DNA of 64,000 nucleotides from Capitella teleta. Taxonomy: Eukaryota > Annelida > Polychaeta > Capitellidae. Every line of letters starts with the position of its first letter. Position 1 is the stretch's first letter. Where the stretch lies: assembly GCA_000328365.1 (NCBI GenBank), contig KB309773.1, forward strand, positions 330,018 to 394,017. Direction: 5' to 3'. Under the pieces are notes generated by a model. It searched no databases. It saw only the letters and a list, made by a program, of their open reading frames with translations, and had not been told where the DNA came from. Shown one piece after another: positions 38,289 through 49,552 of this stretch. The position numbers and the translations under genes were made by a program.

Positions 38289-38660
38289 AGTCAGCAAAGT
38301 GCTCCTGAAGATCATTGTTGCAAGGCTCCAGGTTCATTACCAGAAGAAGATCATTGAAGAACTAGCTGGTTTTGTGTATAGGAAGAGGCACTCGTGAACA
38401 GATCACGTACAGACATCCTGATCATCATTGAAAAACACGGGGAATGCAGTGTGCCACTTTATCTTTTTTTCCTCGACTACATCAAAGCTTTCAACTGCGT
38501 CAACCACAACATTCTGTAAGCGGATATTGACCACACGGCTTCCCAAAGCGAATTGTCAAACAAAAACTGTCATTTCTACTTTGTCGATAAGTAGAAACCC
38601 GATAGTCCTATGTGCGCCAGTATGTAGTCCAGAACCTATTTTTTTTACCTTGGATTCTCT
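38289..38660 (+). mobile_element. LINE reverse-transcriptase remnant, right part
   Basis: Continues the reverse transcriptase interrupted by the SINE: SKVLLKIIVARLQ and KKIIEELAGFVYRKR correspond to the K-x-LLK-x-I-x-x-RL and EEQAGFRxGR blocks, and further on LFFLDYIKAFNCVNHNIL is catalytic motif A (usually FLDFxKAFDxVNHxIL; the Asp after AF is Asn here). Stops and a frame shift separate the blocks, so it is a decayed copy. It lies between the inverted-repeat arms at 37250-37541 and 38823-39117. Confidence 0.65.
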
Positions 38661-38822
38661 CAATCGCGATGTTTGTATTAAAGAAAATCTCTATTCGTAT
38701 CGGAATCTTTTTAGATTGATTCTATGGGTCTTTTGTGAGTAACAAAAGGTCAATTTTGGGAAATTCGGTCAACTATGAATAATAATCAAGGCACAGTAAT
38801 AAGATAATAAAAAAATAAGAAT

Positions 38823-39117
38823 TTCTTTCTCAGGCAGAATAGCTTGACACGAGATAAGTGCGAGATTTCATTTATGAGAACTCTTGAAAGATCTGCTCAC
38901 TCGACAGCTCCCACTGTTCACAATAGGATAATTACTTTTGTCACGTCACCACAGTCTGAAATCGAATGCGAGGAGAAAGCGAGATCTTAAACCTCTCAAA
39001 TTAGATGCATCAAGGAATTAGCCCACAACAAGCGTAATGTCTAAAACTGTGTCGGTCAAAAGGTGTCTTTGTCTTTTGGGATGCATTCTCGTTACTAGTT
39101 CAAAATTATCCGATGTC
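38823..39117 (-). repeat. Inverted-repeat arm, right
   Basis: Reverse-complement partner of 37250-37541. The arms enclose about 1.28 kb that includes the LINE remnant and its SINE. No target-site duplication is obvious outside the arms. Confidence 0.75.
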
Positions 39118-42100
39118 ATATTTGTAAGTATGTCAGGAGAAGTAGTCAATAATCAACACCGGAAGAGGCTGGTTCTGTTTATAGCAATGATATTACCTAT
39201 TAATCCTCCATAAAACCCCCATTGACTACAAAATGTACAGTTTTGTGGTCAATGTTTTTTTAATAAATGTATAATCAGTGTGTGTCCATGTACTAGTATG
39301 TCTGAGATGTCCCACAATGCAATCCCCTTGGCTTTGAAATCTAATTCCATGTAAAATAAGGCCACCAAGTAGTATTGATGCAAGAATCAGGAGACTTGGC
39401 AGGTCTGGTGTCCATGTGTTCAATCTGGTGAAAGTTAATCGATTATTAATGTCCCACATCACAGGCATCAATCCATTAAAGAAATTGCATAGCAAGTTAA
39501 GGGCAATGATACTTAGTTTATAGATGATTCTGTTGCTACATGTTGCACCACAATTCATTCTTTGTTGGATTCCAAACTGCCAGAAAGCGTGAGAACTCAA
39601 CACGTTGTTTTCTGTGTCTTGGTTGTGGTGATGAAATGAACAGCGAGGTCGGAGAACAAGGATCTCGACTGTCTCGTAAAGAGAACGATTGATTCGTTCG
39701 TAGCTTGTTTGCGTGTAATAGACAAAGGTCTATCTCTTGAACGTGATTGGCAATGTGCTAAATGGTGCAAGGAGTGACATTCCATTCCAGTGTCCATTAA
39801 CTGATTGAGATGTGTCATTATCATCTCATTACACGTATCAGCATTCATCGGCGTGATCTTTTCTTACGGAATTCGGGCAATGCTTTTGTTTATTTTTTTT
39901 TTTTCACCTCGACCTCCTTCTCTGGCTCTATAAACACTGGTGTCTATTCCATCATTGCATGACGTGAGATGCAAGTAATATGCACTCATCAGTAAAAAAC
40001 ACACATACAAAATCAACCGGAAAGAGTCCTCGATTCTTCATCCGGTGTAATCGTTTACTGACTTCCGGTTCTTTCCCCTCTAACAGTTCAACTCAAAAGA
40101 CTCAGTGATGTGATTTGCAATTCTTTCTTTGGAATCTTGTGTAACCCCAATAAAAAAAGAGAAATTTATTTGCATGGAATGTTCATAAAACTGTCGATGT
40201 CAGAAGAAATTGCCATCAGGTTCAGAACAAGATTTTTTTTTTCCTTTGGAGAAGTCAAAGCAAGAAGGAGGTAAGCTTTTCATCTAAACTAATTGATGGT
40301 CTCAGACGAATAGGTCTTCTGTACTTTGTCTGGGGCTTTGAGACGAACTTCCGCCTACGCTTAATGATCTGATTTCTAAGCTGAACACAAGGTTGGGTGG
40401 TCGATATAATTGCACTGGCTGCAGGGTTGTTCCTAATTATACCAATACAAGGAAGTGACAATCATATTAACCGTCTAATTATTGGTGCTTATATAACTAT
40501 GGTTTTAATAATTCGAAAGTATGATTGATAGAGAAGTATGACTGTTATTTGATCACGTATTGGGCGTTAATTTCAAAATTTGGTCAGATAATTTAGGGAA
40601 ATGGATGAGAGGCAAGAGCAAATTGCCCAATATCATTCTGAAGGCCAAGTCTGTGTCTGAGTAGCAAGCACGCCTCACCATTATCGCTTATACCCCATAA
40701 TCTGTGTTTATAAATATTCATAAATGGATGCAGGCATGAAGCACACGTGCTCACGTGAAGACTTATAGGTATTGTAAATATTGTACCTACGTTGATAAGA
40801 GTAAAGCCTAGAAAAATATGGAGCAGCGTCAGCAAGGCGGCTGACATGCGAGTTCGAACCCATTATCATCGTAAACGCACCATGATTCCAAGACGCAACG
40901 CCGGAAACATACACAATGATTAGAGTAAACAGAATTGTTGAATTGCACTTTGTCAGTTTGGTCCAAATCCATATTCGGGTTTAAGATAAATCCACAGAAG
41001 TACTCAATAAATCGATATCACCCTATGCCGCAAATCCTATCTACGTTCAAGCCAGTCTCGATTCATCGTCTTTCTTTCCTTTAATTGGAATATATATCAT
41101 TCGTCACAGTCGAGCAATTGGGCATGAACATCGAGAACGCTCCGCATCCATGGTTTTCTGAACAATTGCAAGATTGTAGTCAAACAATTATATCAATAAA
41201 GGTCCTACCATTACTCGAAATACGAAAAGCAATATTTAATTGTTTTCCAAGTTTTACTGTGACGGTATTAACGCCATTGAATCTTCTGCTTCATTTTGTT
41301 TATGCAAAGCAATTAAAGCGAGTAGTTTGCTTGTGCCCTTGTTTGATAGCGACGCAAGCCGACCCGTTTGGCAAGAGTCAGCTCATTGCTATTGTCAGTA
41401 ACATGCATAGTGCTGAACGGGCTTCTTTTTCGCTGTACGAGACTTTGGACGATGTCTCGCCCACTTGCCACGTGACAAGAAATTTCTACATATATTTCTT
41501 GCATGGATAACAAGCCAACAGTCAAACTCGCGAGATTTGAGTTGAACCTGAAGCTGTTCCAGGTTTTCGGTTCTGACCTCGTCATCCATAAACCAGAACG
41601 AGGTTTAGACCGTGACGTCAACGTTCAGGTTGGAGTTGATAAACAGGCGCCTAGTTGCGTCGACTCGAGTTCACACTTGTACACTCTTTCAATGGTTTAT
41701 CAATTTAAAATCTGAGATGGGAGGAGCTAGACCGCTTGGAAATGTTTAGACAAAAGGGGAGGTAGGGAGTAGGGAATGGTAAGGAAGTCGGATGTAGTTA
41801 CTAAATTATTTTAAAATCGGTGAAAGTCCAACATGAGGAGGTGAACATAAGTTATAGTGTTTTGCAGTTGATATATATTATGTGGGAGTATTTGAAGAAT
41901 ATATAACTATGCCATGCTGAATGATGGGGTGGTTCCTTGTGGAAAGGCGCGTTTAATAATTGTCATGTTGCCTCCACGAGCGGACGTTTTCAATACTGTG
42001 GAGAAGAGGTGACGACGATTTGAAATGAGCTTGGCTTGAGCTGAGTCCTTCGGTTACCCATGTGCAACATCTTTGTAGAGTGTGGAAAATTATCTTGTTC

Positions 42101-45100
42101 GCTCTAGTTGCAATGCATGCTGCTTCCAACTGGATTCGCTTCACTTGGTGATCTAGCGCCACAGTGCGACTGTCAAATAAAACCTGACCTTATTCGGGGA
42201 TGGATCGAATGGCTTTCGCGAATGACATATTCAGGGCGGATGTGGCATCTTCGATATCTGTGCTTAGTGTGCAATATCTGGAAATTCCGCATGACGTCAT
42301 AATACCCCGTGACCTCGCAGTTGGCCGAAATATTGCCGGAATGCGACCAAAATTGCCAGAACAGTACGTTATTGATATTTATTATTAGTACCATATAATT
42401 ATACACTCTATGATCATTAAAGTACAGTAAAACCTCTCAATCTGCAATGATCCATTTCTTGTGTACTATGTAGCCCCCCAGACTGATATTTAATTCATTG
42501 GCAAGGCCATGGCCCAGGTTTGCATGTTAAGCCACACTTAGATGTGCTGATAACCCCCATGTCCTTCATATGAAACAGCTATGATTATCTATGTTGAATA
42601 CAAATTCCTGCTCAGGGACAGCTGTAAAACATCGCTCACTGCTGTGTTTGGATCTTGTATCATTTGCTTTCTTCCCTTGAGATTATGGTTGATCATATAT
42701 CTATCTACTCAGTGATAAGGGTTATTCAGAGACACTATTGTGAATCAGACCCTAATTAATTTCGTCCACTTATGCGTTGACCTCAGGAGACAGGCCTGGT
42801 ATTATGTAATCAACGGAATGACTTGATTACAAACCAATCAATCTCTAGGGCTTTGCAGTGGTCAATGAATCACAAGTAATCGAATTTATCACTTATTCCT
42901 AAGAGACTATGACACACCCACAAATTACGACTGATACATATTAGGTGCAAAGGAAACGATGACTACTTTCATGAGTTCCCTTTAATAAAGAACACGAATG
43001 TCGATTGGTACGCGGTAGGTGTGTAGAACATGCATATAAAATAGTCTGAGGATGGAATTCCTGGCGAAAATTAATAAAAAAAACGAGGTGTTGAGCCAAC
43101 CCCTGCCTAAATTCATGACTAACAAGTAACCCTGCACGGGCATTTGTATATATGTATATAATACACAATATTCGGAAGCAAATTAAAGGACTTGATGTAA
43201 CAGAGATGCCGCATTGTTTAATTGCAGCTTACCGACTTCCATAACAATGCATATTTCCTTATAATAATAATTTCAACGTAGCAGTTTGGTCTTTCTTTTA
43301 ATATTGGCCTTTTATACGCAGTATACCCCAAGAAACACCGAACAATTCTCAGAATGTTTACTTCCACAATCATGTCTTGTTACCGCAAACAAGAGCAGAT
43401 GCTTTCTTCTTCCTCAAATGGTATTACCAATATGCTTGAAACAGCTATTTTTATATATGCTTACATAATAAACCCCAGGCTTACGTATACCATTGCCTGC
43501 AGCCATCCAAATAATGCAATTGAAATTTTGCTAAAATTAGTGACGATGATATGTCGGTGCATGGAATTTCGTATTCGGATAACACAGTTTTCTTTCGTGT
43601 GCTTCCGGTGCCAGGGTGAGGAGGCTCTTTTGGCAAGATGTCAAAAACACAGACAACTCATAATGATCAAATCAGGATTCAAGCCAACTCTTTGATGTCA
43701 TACAACACACCCACTGAGTTTCTCTGCGGGTTAAAATATCACAGTGTTTATAGGCCTAGATTTGCCCTTTCGTCATAATTATTACCATCCTATTTCAATT
43801 ACAAAATATCAGGTATGTATCGTTATGATCAACAGAAAAAGTAATGTTAAATATACAGGTGAATATTTGGGCTCTTCGTCGTTCTTGAATGTCAATCATA
43901 AAATTCACTCTAATTCACAAGTCCGATGTGTATTATATTACAATCATGAACATATAAATATCAAGTCGACAACTGTGTGTATATTATTATATTCACCCTC
44001 TACACTCCCTCCTCCCCTACGCTACCTCTTCACCACCTCCACTCTAGCCCCAATTGAATAGCCCTATATATAGGCCCGTTATCCACCTTGAGCCCTCTTA
44101 TACAGCAGGGCTATCAGAGGCAATCCCTGCCCAACCATACGGCCAAGAGATTGATGGATGGGACCTGACGCCATCCTTCGTTCTATGGGCTCAAGTGGCA
44201 TTAATCGCCCATTTTTATTGATCATTCAACGACATGTCTGTTGCACTCGTGGTCTTTGGCTCCTTGTGGATTTGAACGCGGATTCAGTACTTTGAATCCC
44301 GACGACACGAGCAGAAATGCTTTGTAATAATGTATGACATAGAAAATGCGGAGTAAATTGATAAGCATAGCCCCACATGTGCTGTGAGTCAACCATAGGC
44401 TCCCGTGAGTCTCGTTGCTCAGTCAGATCTTGCCAAAACGACGAGCTCATTGGCCAGTACACCTGGCGTGAGCAAAGGTTAATGACTTGCACGCAAATCA
44501 TTAACCTCCGTTGCTTATCAAATTTTAGGTTGTATACGTAATTGCTAATTTCGTGCCTTAATTAATATTATTACATAAATAGCATCCAATTTAGCCAAAT
44601 ACTCCATTGAGTAGGACCAGCCAACCAAAAAGGCAAAACAACTGTCAGTTTTAAGAGCAAATGGACCGGAATGTCATCGACCACACGACAAAATTCGTCC
44701 AATTAAGCAATATCCACTTCCCACAAGAATCAATGGCCTGCATCCTTACTCCCAACCATGCATCAACACCTTGAAGTGAGGAGTAATTATAACAATTTAT
44801 AGTATTCCTTTCATACAATGTGCAACAGTTTACATTTGCTTACATTTTACACAATTATAAGACGTCAATAGCACTACCCCCTGGATCACTAGTGCGAGTT
44901 GCATTATGATAACATGGTGCCAGTGATAACGAGGGAGAGACTGTCCGCAGCTGCCGGCCACTGAAGAAGTTCTAATGACAGTGCTATCCACCAGTAAGGA
45001 GTGAATGATGTTCATTATGGCTGATACGATGATACCCACCTCATTGATTTCCTGGCACATTTCTTCTCTCTCCACACGCCATTTTGACTCAGTGTCCAAT

Positions 45101-46603
45101 CAATTTCTCTCCTGCGTGTCTCAGATACGCGGATGTGGTGTCGATATCACCATTGTGTCTATTGTTGTTCTCTAACAAAAATGTAATGAACATGTAATGT
45201 ATTTTGACGTATGGATTAAAAGTCACCCCGGTTTCTTCATTGCATGACTTATGTCCTAATTGTACGGGTGGTATTACCGATGCGTCCAATAATAATCATA
45301 GTATTTGTATGTGTACTATGTAAAATCCGTAGTTTGTAAAACCCTCCTTCCCAATTCCTTCCCATGTAGCCACAATAATTGTTGTTTAATTAGACTGTTG
45401 ATATGAACTAATATGAACAATGCAATACTTCTTTAATGCAATGCAGTATGCTTTCAATAAGCTGATCCCGGGGCATGCACGATTCTCACATGCGAGCAAT
45501 TACTTTTGTTGTTCTCCAAATAGAGCAATTAAACACTCACTCCTGATTGACAGCTCTGCGACAAACTAACCCCCCACAATTAGTCATCAGAGCAAAACTT
45601 TCAAACGTATCGAGCTGTGATATCATAACAAGGTTCGCAGGATTGGTGCATTCATCATGATATATATCTCCCAAGACGATATTTTCTTCGGTTATTGTCG
45701 AACTAAACAAAAAACCCTCATTGGTTGTTTACAGGTCTAGGGGGACTGCAATCTGTCTCCATTGAGCACAATTCCTGTCGTGCAGGGAAGCCACAGCGTC
45801 TGTGCACTGTGTGATCCACACTTCCTTTACCTCTTGATCTCTACCCTCTTGCTCTCCCCTCCCTCGATGGCAGTTCCTAGCAGCCCAACTGATCATAAGG
45901 TATTGCAAATCCACTGATCTTTCCCAGATTGCGTGAATTCTCCTTTCCCCTTATCTTCTCAACCCTTCTTCGTTTCTCTGCCAGTGCAATTGATCATCGC
46001 TCGGAGCAGATCATTTTGAGTGACGAGCACCACACAGTTTTAGTGACTCTGCTTCTGAACAGCATAGATGAGCGATAAAGTACGAGTATAAAACGATGCG
46101 AATGTTATCGATGTATTCTGAGAATCGGGATCCTATCTATAATAAACCTTCATGTGCTTTATGATTATCCAATAGAATTATAGTTCATGCTATTTATAAC
46201 ATGTAGTTGTCAGTAATATGCAGCTATGCAACCACTCCTAGCACTTCCCTCTTAATATTCTCCATCAGTCCTTCTGTACTTATCCAGCTCTTCTGCACAG
46301 CATTCAAATTGTTTCGTAAATTGACACTGTTATCGCCTCGTAAGGTGGGGGTGGTTTTTTTTTTCACCTAAAAGCAGCTTATTTTGGTCTTCAAAGATTT
46401 GCAATTTTTATTAATGTGCTTTTATTTCAAGGCTTTCTTCCCAGAAGTTCATCAAGGTAGACATTTAGACGGACCTGTTTTGTACCGAGATAGTATTTGT
46501 AGTTGGTAATATACACGTATAGTTTTCACACGTTATCTCACATTATAAATTGAGTGGTCTTAAAAGGTATCAAAAAGAATGTCGTAAAACGATGCAGTTT
46601 AAT
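39118..46603. other. Intergenic, 7.5 kb without recognisable gene
   Basis: AT-rich with scattered short frames (longest 41085-41510, 141 codons, no motif recognised). No repeat family identified by eye. Confidence 0.5.
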
Positions 46604-46609
46604 TTTATT
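46604..46609 (-). terminator. Candidate polyadenylation signal for gene B
   Basis: AATAAA on the minus strand, about 450 bp after the gene B stop codon. The spacing suits an ordinary 3' UTR, but AATAAA-like strings are common in this AT-rich sequence. Confidence 0.25.
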
Positions 46610-47060
46610 GGTGTACAGTTTATGCAGTGATGATACAATAAATAATCTTTATCTCACAAAGCAATACATTTTCACTGTTATGAGCACCTAATTGAATGAA
46701 GGAAAAACTCATAATGATATGAATCAATGACAATGAATTTCACCGATACCATTGCGCAGTTGACCAGGTCAGTTATGCTATATATTGATATAGCTGTTCG
46801 GAACTTAAAAATTATAAGATATATTGGGAATACACTGGGAGTGAACTGTGCAAGGAGAGGAGTAGAAGGGTGCGAATTATAAGCCATTCCTGAATTAGAA
46901 TAAAAAATAAGCAATAAGCCATAAATAAAGTATGCAGTATATGAAAACATTTGGGCCCACTCTTAGAAGCAAATTTGGGTGGCTTCAGGATTTGAGTCAT
47001 CCCCACTAAAAGTATTAAACTTCAACTCAAACCACACAAATATTGCTTCTAAGAGTATTG

Positions 47061-48824
47061 TCATATAGAATCTTGCTGTGTATCTCCGCATTCGTGTACA
47101 AGAGAAAATTTACACTGTGGTGAATTAACACTTCCATTCTGGTAGTGAAGTACTCGGTTGGTGTCGCTGAGGCAAGTCGGGCAGGTTTTTTTCTCGTTGC
47201 TCTTATCCGTTTTCCTCTTGCCCCAGTCCCGGCAAATGTGTTTAAAAATATCCACAAACAGTTCTAATGCTTCCACTAAGGATATGATGGAAAGTCCTGA
47301 CCACAAGCCAATCTGCCCACCAACATCAGATAAGAATTGAGATTGGGAGTAATCCTCAGTTTCTTCTGTTTTCAGAACGTCGCTCTCAGCAAGATAGACG
47401 TTGAGTCTGACAAAGTCTGCCATCGCCCTATGTCGGTTCGATTCGTTGAGGTAGGACTTGATAGCTCGATATTTATGCTGTAGATGTGATTTATTAAACC
47501 TTTCAGCAAATTCAGCTTCGGTGACTATGTCGATGTAGGCTTGTTCACCATCGAAGCCTATCGCTGGCCAACGAGATAGACTGTACGTAACATCGTATGA
47601 TATTTCATGACAAGGCGGAAAGCAACCACATTCTCTGATGAGGGATGAGTTTTGCATGAGAGTCATTTTTGACTCTTTAGCACACACGATCCGGTCATAC
47701 AATCTGTTCAGCATTATCAAGCAAGTGTTTGTTGCTTGGTGAATACAGTTTTGCGGAATATCCCAATCATCTGTACAAAAGTTGTGTTCTGGGTACTGCT
47801 CTCCGCCTGGCAGTGCTATATCCTTGCAGCCACAATGCTGGACAATTTGACTTTGTAGGCACATCTTCTGGCACGAGATTAAACGATACTGCTCGTCACT
47901 CTCGGGTGAGAAGGGATTCTGGTTGGAGCAGTTCCCGTGCGGAAAACTGACGCGGATGTTCTGTCTGGTCTTTACGCCAAAGCTTACCGAGAAACCCGGT
48001 GGTACGTCAAATCCTTCAGCGTGTGGATATGGTAATGTATTTGGTGGGTGGATTACAACTCTGACCCCCTCACTACTAGACATAGGGCTCATGTACTCGT
48101 GGCTTCCAGGTATAATCCGAATGATATCGTTTTTGTCGAGCATACCACCAGCTGTGAAAATGGTGCTTGACCAGCCGTTTTCTAAACCTTCAGCCATGAT
48201 TGAAACTCGTTTTCCATCCACTGTTGACTCATAAGTGAAGCAGTTATAATAATAAGGATCAAAGAATTGTGTGAAGTGGTCTTTACGATTACAGGATTTC
48301 CCACCAAAGCGGCAGGTTACAATAAACTCGTCAAAGCTCACACCGGCATTGACAACTAGACTCCTGTTCATATTAGTCGCCAGAGTACTTCTCGATAATA
48401 CTGTCTGAAACAAACTGAATGGGACAGAAGGCAGTACAAACATTTCATAGTACTTAGCCACAGTGCCCATGTACTCTTTAATAAACGGGTCAGCTGACAC
48501 GTTCTGCCAATTTTCTGCCACATTTTCTTCTTTGAAAATATGGTTTAATTCATTCAGAATTGACGTGTCCAAGTTTCTCATGTTGCACAGTGAGATTGAT
48601 GGAAATGGGACAGCTAACGGAACGACTTCAATGGTGACTTTCTTTGGGTAAGAATAGTACTTCTTTAGTAGGGTCACAAACTGGACTGTAAACATTATGG
48701 TAGCCCCAATGAAAACCGCCGCCCAGAAAACCTTTCCGTGGATAGATTGTGATTTGATGGCTTTCGGGACGCCGTGGAAGGTTGTCCCTTGTGCAAAGTT
48801 GTTGAGGATGAGTTTAAGCCCCAT
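47061..48824 (-). CDS. DEG/ENaC sodium channel subunit, gene B (complete, single exon)
   Basis: Predicted 587-residue channel subunit, paralog of the gene at 14087-15865 and colinear with it almost residue for residue to about position 305. Features: His-Gly motif in TTFHGVPKAI (14-23), TM1 about 32-54, FPSISLCN (74-81), ectodomain cysteines SCQKMCLQ, HCGCKD and CGCFPPCHE (399-407), pre-pore FLSDVGGQIGLW (497-508), filter position G-L-S (510-512), TM2 to about 529, and a basic tail with C-x-x-C. The frame stays open upstream to a GTG at 48842, but the first ATG is at 48824. Translation from there (MGLKLIL) aligns with the start of gene A (MGLPGLL), and the ATG has G at -3 and +4, so I chose it. 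The frame has no intron. Upstream lie an X-box-like pair (48894-48925) and a TATA-like motif (49123-49130). Downstream an AATAAA lies at 46604-46609 on this strand. It is a functional-looking gene, not a pseudogene. Confidence 0.95.
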   Translation of the reverse strand: MGLKLILNNFAQGTTFHGVPKAIKSQSIHGKVFWAAVFIGATIMFTVQFVTLLKKYYSYPKKVTIEVVPLAVPFPSISLCNMRNLDTSILNELNHIFKEENVAENWQNVSADPFIKEYMGTVAKYYEMFVLPSVPFSLFQTVLSRSTLATNMNRSLVVNAGVSFDEFIVTCRFGGKSCNRKDHFTQFFDPYYYNCFTYESTVDGKRVSIMAEGLENGWSSTIFTAGGMLDKNDIIRIIPGSHEYMSPMSSSEGVRVVIHPPNTLPYPHAEGFDVPPGFSVSFGVKTRQNIRVSFPHGNCSNQNPFSPESDEQYRLISCQKMCLQSQIVQHCGCKDIALPGGEQYPEHNFCTDDWDIPQNCIHQATNTCLIMLNRLYDRIVCAKESKMTLMQNSSLIRECGCFPPCHEISYDVTYSLSRWPAIGFDGEQAYIDIVTEAEFAERFNKSHLQHKYRAIKSYLNESNRHRAMADFVRLNVYLAESDVLKTEETEDYSQSQFLSDVGGQIGLWSGLSIISLVEALELFVDIFKHICRDWGKRKTDKSNEKKTCPTCLSDTNRVLHYQNGSVNSPQCKFSLVHECGDTQQDSI

Positions 48825-48893
48825 TTCGTTTTTATGCTCCACACCTGTTCATGTTCCCAAGTTGAAGAAGATCAATGGCTAGCCTTCCAGCAC

Positions 48894-48925
48894 GTATCCA
48901 TGGCGATTACAGTTGCCATGGTAAC
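48894..48925. promoter_or_regulatory. Tandem X-box-like (RFX) motifs upstream of gene B
   Basis: GTTGCCATGGTAAC at 48912-48925 fits every position of the RFX/DAF-19 X-box consensus as I know it (RTHNYYWTRRNRAC) and is nearly a perfect inverted palindrome. A second motif, GTATCCATGGCGAT at 48894-48907, matches 13 of 14 positions. They lie 70-101 bp upstream of the gene B ATG. RFX factors drive genes of ciliated cells, including ciliated sensory neurons, which would suit a sensory DEG/ENaC channel. The motif match is seen directly; function is inferred. Confidence 0.45.
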
Positions 48926-49122
48926 AGTTGTTGCGTTGGGAAGCGATATTCTTGACATGTAGTCGATTGTGTTCACCCCGATGCCTTCTGCTTCTCACAT
49001 GCCATCGTGGTGCTGCGGAGAGAAAAATAGGAAAATGATATTGTTGAACGGCGAAAAAAAGAGGAGGAAGGGCAGACGGATGCACCACTGAGCTCCACTA
49101 GGGCACCGATAATCCGTCGGGA

Positions 49123-49130
49123 CTTTATAT
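49123..49130 (-). promoter_or_regulatory. TATA-like motif upstream of gene B
   Basis: The minus strand reads ATATAAAG here, about 300 bp upstream of the gene B ATG. If used, transcription would start near 49095, giving a 5' UTR of roughly 270 bases that contains the X-box-like pair. In AT-rich DNA such a match is easily found by chance. Confidence 0.2.
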
Positions 49131-49552
49131 TCAATAAAGCTGAACGGGTGGAAAAGGCCTTTGACCCCTGGGTGTTAGGCTCTGACCCATGATTGCGGCA
49201 GGACATGAGTGGTTTATCCGATGACATCGGGGGATTAGAGCAGTGGGTCGTGTAATGGAGCCCTTAAATAACACCCGTGAGGAGCTCCTTATGCTGCTTA
49301 TTGGTTGCTTTATAACCATGCTTATTTTGGAAATTTCCAAGTACAATGTGCTGCATGCCAAATTGTTGTGTTTTTTTACAGATACAATGATTTCCTCGTG
49401 AGATTTGAGATTAATATATTAGCGATGCGCGGATATTGAAAACCATCGGATTCCGGATATCCAGGAGTTTAATATACTGGATACCGATTGACTTCATCAT
49501 TATAATCACCATTAATATGACCTTGAATTTGCTATCTACTAATTAATTTGCT

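Noticed and set aside
40848-40862. B-box-like GAGTTCGAACCCA as part of a tRNA gene
   Set aside because: No A box or acceptor-stem pairing upstream.
41085-41510. 141-codon plus-strand open frame
   Set aside because: No recognisable motif, unusual composition and a competing minus-strand frame; likely chance.
48825-48842. Six extra N-terminal codons for gene B starting at GTG
   Set aside because: The codon is GTG, not ATG, and the ATG at 48824 aligns with the start of gene A and has a good start context.
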